Notes under the pieces: generated by a model
The model's input: the letters and a program-made list of their open reading frames with translations, nothing else
What the model was told of the DNA's origin: nothing
Database searches by the model: none
Assembly (NCBI GenBank): GCA_002451015.1
Contig: DKBB01000255.1
Span: 1-8,977 of the forward strand
Direction: 5' to 3'
From: Acidobacteria bacterium UBA6911
Lineage (GTDB): Bacteria > Acidobacteriota > UBA6911
DNA: 8,977 nt
Made by a program: the position numbers and the translations under genes
Part shown: piece by piece, positions 6,098-8,977 of the stretch
How the letters are laid out: every line of letters begins with the position of its first letter
Position numbering within the stretch: the stretch's first letter is position 1

Positions 6098-7537
6098 ATG
6101 AACCTTCCGGAACATAAAACTAAAATTGTCTGTACCCTGGGACCGGCTTCCGAAGACCGCGGAATAATGGAAAAAATGCTTCGTGCCGGCATGGACATAG
6201 CCAGGCTGAATTTTTCGCACGGCAATTTCGAAAGCCACAGCAGGATGGTCGAAACCCTCAGGGCAGCCGCGCAGAATACCGGCAAACGGGTCGCGGTTCT
6301 GGCGGATCTGCCCGGACCCAAAATCCGGATCGGCCGTCTAGACGAAGAACCGATTGCGGTTGAACCGGAATCCATCCTCACATTAACCACGCACGATATT
6401 GTCGGCAACAGGGACAGGGTATCCGTAAACTTCCCTGATCTGCCAAAGGTCGTAAAAAGCGGCGATACGCTTTTCATTAACGATGGTTTCATTCAGCTTG
6501 AAGTGCTCGCAACTGAAGATACCGAAGTTCGCTGCAAGATCGTTGTCGGAGGCGAACTGCGTTCCGGCAAGGGGCTCAATTTTCCGGGTATCCGGCTGGG
6601 TGTCAGCGCCTTTACAGAGAATGACCGGCGGTGCCTGGAATTCGCCCTCAACCTTGGAGTGGATGCCGTCAGCCAGTCGTTCGTGGAAAATGCCGAAGAC
6701 ATCGAATCGGTCCGCCGGGCGGCATCCGAATTGGGATATTCCCCTTTTATTGTCGCCAAGATCGAGCGGGCCCGGGCCCTGGAGCATATAGAATCCATTC
6801 TTGAAGCGGCCGACGGCATCATGATCGGCCGGGGCGACCTTGGAGTGGAGATCCCGATTGAACGGATTGCCGTCGTTCAGAAAAGCCTGATGCGTCTGGC
6901 CAACCGTGCGGGGAAACCGGTCATCACGGCGACCCAAATGCTGGAATCGATGACGGACAACGCCCGACCGACACGGGCGGAAGCAACAGACGTCGCCAAC
7001 GCTATCCTGGACGGCACCGATTGTGTCATGCTTTCAGGTGAATCGGCCATGGGCCGCTACCCTGTCGAAGCTGTAGCCATGTTGTCCCGGATTGCGATCA
7101 CGACCGAGCCGAAAATCCCGCCCGGTTTCGGTCGCGGCACCGTAGGCACATCCAATCAAAAGGGATCCATCCATCCCAAGGATTTGATTGCATTGAGCCT
7201 GGAACACATGATGGACCACGTCTGCCCCGCCGCCCTTCTGGTGCCGACCCAAAGCGGTGCAACGGCGCGGAATATTGCGCGATTCCGGCTGCCCGTATGG
7301 GTGACGGCTGTCAGTTCCCTGCAGCAGACCTGTCAAACGCTTCAATTTTCCTATGGCGTTTATCCCGTTTACGAACCGGAACCCCCGGAAGACTGGCAGC
7401 GATACTCGCGGTCATGGCTCCGATCGAACGGTGTACGGGGAGATCTTGTCCTTTTAATTGAGGGACCGTCACCCAGGAATCCGAAAGCCAACCATCGTCT
7501 GGAAATAATCGACATGAAACAACAGGAAGAAGGATAG
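6098..7537 (+). CDS. pyk: Pyruvate kinase
   Basis: Catalyses the last step of glycolysis, phosphoenolpyruvate plus ADP to pyruvate plus ATP, in the cytosol. The 479-residue chain has the complete family architecture. The TIM barrel starts with TKIVCTLGPAS (8-18) and RLNFSHG (36-42). A B domain (about 71-165) is inserted after DLPGPKIRIG (70-79). The signature segment holds the catalytic lysine K221 in VAKIERARAL, with E223 and D247 (metal) in MIGRGDLGVE. TQMLESM follows at 279-285 and SGESAMGRYP at 313-322. The C-terminal regulatory domain begins near 340, with TQSGATARNIARFR (384-397) at the phosphate-binding loop of the allosteric site. No essential residue appears missing and length is normal (E. 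coli PykF 470). The start is supported by AAGGA 8 bases upstream. Only 3 bp separate its stop from the next gene, so the two are co-transcribed. Confidence 0.96.
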   Translation: MNLPEHKTKIVCTLGPASEDRGIMEKMLRAGMDIARLNFSHGNFESHSRMVETLRAAAQNTGKRVAVLADLPGPKIRIGRLDEEPIAVEPESILTLTTHDIVGNRDRVSVNFPDLPKVVKSGDTLFINDGFIQLEVLATEDTEVRCKIVVGGELRSGKGLNFPGIRLGVSAFTENDRRCLEFALNLGVDAVSQSFVENAEDIESVRRAASELGYSPFIVAKIERARALEHIESILEAADGIMIGRGDLGVEIPIERIAVVQKSLMRLANRAGKPVITATQMLESMTDNARPTRAEATDVANAILDGTDCVMLSGESAMGRYPVEAVAMLSRIAITTEPKIPPGFGRGTVGTSNQKGSIHPKDLIALSLEHMMDHVCPAALLVPTQSGATARNIARFRLPVWVTAVSSLQQTCQTLQFSYGVYPVYEPEPPEDWQRYSRSWLRSNGVRGDLVLLIEGPSPRNPKANHRLEIIDMKQQEEG

Positions 7538-7540
7538 AAC

Positions 7541-8482
7541 ATGAAAAAGATACAGGGGATTCTTTTAGTGGGACTTCTTTTTTGTATTACTGTAGGTTGC
7601 GAACTATCCGCTCAGTGCGACCGTACATGCCTTGAAGGCTTGGTCGATCAGTACCTGGAAGCCATGGTCGCGCACGATCCTTCCAGGGCGCCGTTTGCCG
7701 AAGATATTATTTTCACCGAAAATACGATCAAACTTCCCCTGACGGAAGGGCTCTGGTTTACCTCCTCCGGCCTTGGTGATTTCAAGATCACCATCTGCGA
7801 CCTCAAAACTGGCCAGGTCGCCTGGGTGGGTTCCGTCAGGGAACATGACAAACCGGTCATCCTGTCCCTGCGGCTTAAAGTCGTGGGCCACCGGATCACG
7901 GAAGCCGAAACGATTGTGATCCGTGATGTGAATGAAAACAGCCTGGAGAATTTCAGACTGACCGCCCCGGCTTTTTCGGAAATACTGGATCCTTCGGAAA
8001 GGACATCACGCGAGAAACTGCTTCAGATACCGGACCTGTATTTCGATGCTCTCAAGATTCTGAACGACAGGAATGTCCCTTTTGACGACGAATGCTACCG
8101 GCTGGAAAACGGAATGCTGACGGCGGGCACATTCCCCGGCGCTCCGCCGCGGACACCGGGCATGCCGGGAAGTCCGAAGTGCCGAAACGGGGATATCCCC
8201 CCCGTTCTGAAAACCATCCACAATGTTACTCCGCGCCGTACCCCGGTAGTGGATGAGGAGAAAGGTATCACCTGGGGCATCTACTGCTTCAATCACCGGG
8301 GACTCGCCTCGGTCGAGATGCCCGACGGTACTATTCAGCCTACCTACTTCAACCAACCCAACTCCATGCCCGTTTCGGAAATCTTCCGGTCAAAGAACGG
8401 CACAATCCGGGGCATCTGGGGACTGGGAAGTGCCATGCCCTACGGCATCGGCGACGGCTGGACCGGTCCGGTGTTTCCGTGA
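7541..8482 (+). CDS. Exported DUF8021/NTF2-like two-domain protein
   Basis: A 313-residue protein that I place in the DUF8021 group, known mostly from uncharacterised fungal and bacterial secreted proteins. The N-terminus (MKK, hydrophobic 6-19) is a signal peptide. C20 in TVGC is an imperfect lipobox, so the protein may be a lipoprotein or be cleaved after LSA at 24. Residues 26-130 look like an NTF2/SnoaL-type cone fold: CDRTCLEGLVDQYLEAMVAHDPSRAPFA style opening, FTEN (58-61), LPLTEGLW (65-72), then LRLKVVGHRITEAETIVIRD strands. A second half (160-313) has YFDALKILN, a Pro/Gly-rich linker (194-213), VVDEEKGITWG (236-246) and a closing E-IFRSKNGTIRGIWG plus PYGIGDGW, again NTF2-like. Six cysteines remain after C20 (26, 30, 86, 185, 214, 249), compatible with periplasmic disulfides. 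No enzymatic residues can be assigned with confidence. Co-transcription with pyk (3-bp gap) gives no clear functional hint. Confidence 0.75.
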   Translation: MKKIQGILLVGLLFCITVGCELSAQCDRTCLEGLVDQYLEAMVAHDPSRAPFAEDIIFTENTIKLPLTEGLWFTSSGLGDFKITICDLKTGQVAWVGSVREHDKPVILSLRLKVVGHRITEAETIVIRDVNENSLENFRLTAPAFSEILDPSERTSREKLLQIPDLYFDALKILNDRNVPFDDECYRLENGMLTAGTFPGAPPRTPGMPGSPKCRNGDIPPVLKTIHNVTPRRTPVVDEEKGITWGIYCFNHRGLASVEMPDGTIQPTYFNQPNSMPVSEIFRSKNGTIRGIWGLGSAMPYGIGDGWTGPVFP

Positions 8483-8530
8483 GGGTAAACCGTTTGTATG
8501 TCCCGGTACGGATATACTGATTCTCACGGA
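8476..8530 (+). terminator. Long-stem hairpin over the end of the DUF8021 gene
   Basis: TCCGTGAG (8476-8483) and CTCACGGA (8523-8530) form a perfect 8-bp stem, extended inward by two G-T pairs and a T-A pair. A smaller nested pairing, CCGT (8490-8493) with ACGG (8508-8511), lies inside. The stop codon (8480-8482) is in the left arm. It is followed by TTAGTTT, a weak T-rich tail, so it is a possible but imperfect terminator of the pyk operon. Confidence 0.35.
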
Positions 8531-8556
8531 TTAGTTTACATACCTCATCTAATCGA

Positions 8557-8594
8557 AAGCCGAGACGGAACTTGACAGGGAAGCCGAAACGAAA
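8557..8594. repeat. Imperfect tandem pair of a 14-base motif
   Basis: AAGCCGAGACGGAA (8557-8570) recurs as AAGCCGAAACGAAA (8581-8594), 12 of 14 identical, with 24-base periodicity. Both copies of AAGCCGA are complementary to TCGGCTT at 8616-8622, so either can pair with it. Confidence 0.4.
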
Positions 8595-8622
8595 AATCGC
8601 GGTTAATTCCGCCTATCGGCTT
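8581..8622 (-). terminator. Nested hairpin, candidate terminator of the leftward NTF2-like gene
   Basis: An outer 7-bp stem, AAGCCGA (8581-8587) with TCGGCTT (8616-8622), encloses an inner GCGG (8599-8602) with CCGC (8609-8612) around TTAATT. On the minus strand the inner hairpin is followed by GATTTTTCG, a short T-run, as in an intrinsic terminator. It lies 35 bases downstream of that gene's stop. The inner stem is only 4 bp, which limits confidence. Confidence 0.35.
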
Positions 8623-8630
8623 ACATCAGG

Positions 8631-8646
8631 AATCTCGATAGAGATT
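8631..8646. repeat. Perfect small hairpin between convergent genes
   Basis: AATCTC (8631-8636), loop GATA, GAGATT (8641-8646): a perfect 6-bp stem with a four-base loop, 11 bases after the stop of the leftward gene. No T-run follows on either strand, so it may only support transcript 3'-end stability. Confidence 0.35.
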
Positions 8647-8656
8647 TAAGACATCG

Positions 8657-8977
8657 TTATTCACTTGGCTCGCTTTTCCAATCGGATTCCATGGTTAGCG
8701 GTTTACCTGTTACCGGATTCATGTAATGAAAGGGCACGATGCTCGTATTGGGCCACATAGCCGGCGGGGATTCCATGGGTGCATCGGGACCTGTTGGATT
8801 TTCAGGATAGAGTTTCGGGGGTGCGGACATGTCATAAATCATTTTGGTCTTTCCCCAGCCGGATTCATAGTCGGCATGCCAGAGCGGGTTATAATTGAGC
8901 ACCTGGAACTTCCAGACACCATCTTCTCTTACATAGGTGTTCTCATAAATACCCCCTTCCCACCATACCATGGGAGA
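8657..8977 (-). CDS. NTF2/SnoaL-like family protein, C-terminal part (5' partial)
   Basis: The frame is open to the right edge (bases 8972-8977 add Ser-Pro before the methionine at 8971), so the start lies outside the window and that methionine is probably internal. The visible 106 residues begin with WWEGGIYENTYVREDGVWKF, the last strands of a SnoaL-like/NTF2 cone domain of the nuclear transport factor 2 family kind. They continue with YNPLWHADYESGWGKT and a long Pro-rich tail containing PPKLYPENPTGPDAP and a FHYMNPVTGKP segment. Such folds serve as small hydrolases, isomerases or ligand-binding modules; the reaction cannot be told from this part. It converges on the DUF8021 gene, which also has NTF2-like segments, so the two may belong to one functional neighbourhood. 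Family call fairly secure, function unknown. Confidence 0.68.
   Translation of the reverse strand, partial: SPMVWWEGGIYENTYVREDGVWKFQVLNYNPLWHADYESGWGKTKMIYDMSAPPKLYPENPTGPDAPMESPPAMWPNTSIVPFHYMNPVTGKPLTMESDWKSEPSE

Noticed and set aside
8460..8469. GGACCGGTCC palindrome near the end of the DUF8021 gene
   Set aside because: A 10-bp palindrome without a loop inside coding sequence, of the size expected by chance in GC-rich codons.

Overview
The window reads as chromosomal DNA of a Gram-negative bacterium. It encodes the end of an outer-membrane beta-barrel protein, a PilZ (cyclic-di-GMP receptor) protein and several exported proteins with Sec-type signals. Base composition is intermediate, with AT-rich spacers. 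The gene content suggests a proteobacterium or a Desulfobacterota-like lineage. I cannot fix the taxonomy from sequence alone.

Left block (1-3915, + strand). The window opens inside the C-terminal domain of an NfrA-type outer-membrane protein, the bacteriophage N4 adsorption protein A family. Its end overlaps a DUF4434/YbcH-like exported protein, which is followed 28 bp later by a non-hydrolysing UDP-GlcNAc 2-epimerase (WecB). In E. coli, NfrA, the glycosyltransferase NfrB and WecB-made UDP-ManNAc are parts of a cyclic-di-GMP-dependent secreted glycan pathway that phage N4 exploits as a receptor. Here the epimerase is physically linked to nfrA and ybcH. After a 351-bp AT-rich gap comes a PilZ-domain gene with intact cyclic-di-GMP motifs and its own promoter-like sequence. 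The block therefore looks like an exopolysaccharide locus with a built-in precursor supply and possibly a local second-messenger sensor. The synthase (nfrB-like) would be expected upstream, outside the window.

Middle block (4008-5884, - strand). A soluble pyridine nucleotide transhydrogenase (Sth type) is followed by a small zinc deaminase that closely resembles yeast-type cytosine deaminase. The 41-bp spacing suggests one transcript.

Right block (6098-8482, + strand). A complete pyruvate kinase is transcribed divergently from the transhydrogenase. Only 3 bp separate it from an exported two-domain protein of the DUF8021/NTF2-like kind. A convergent NTF2/SnoaL-like gene, cut by the window edge, lies beyond a 174-bp spacer rich in inverted repeats that probably terminate both transcripts.

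No tRNA, rRNA, CRISPR array, insertion sequence or phage integration site was seen. The most interesting item is the nfrA-ybcH-wecB(-pilZ) arrangement.
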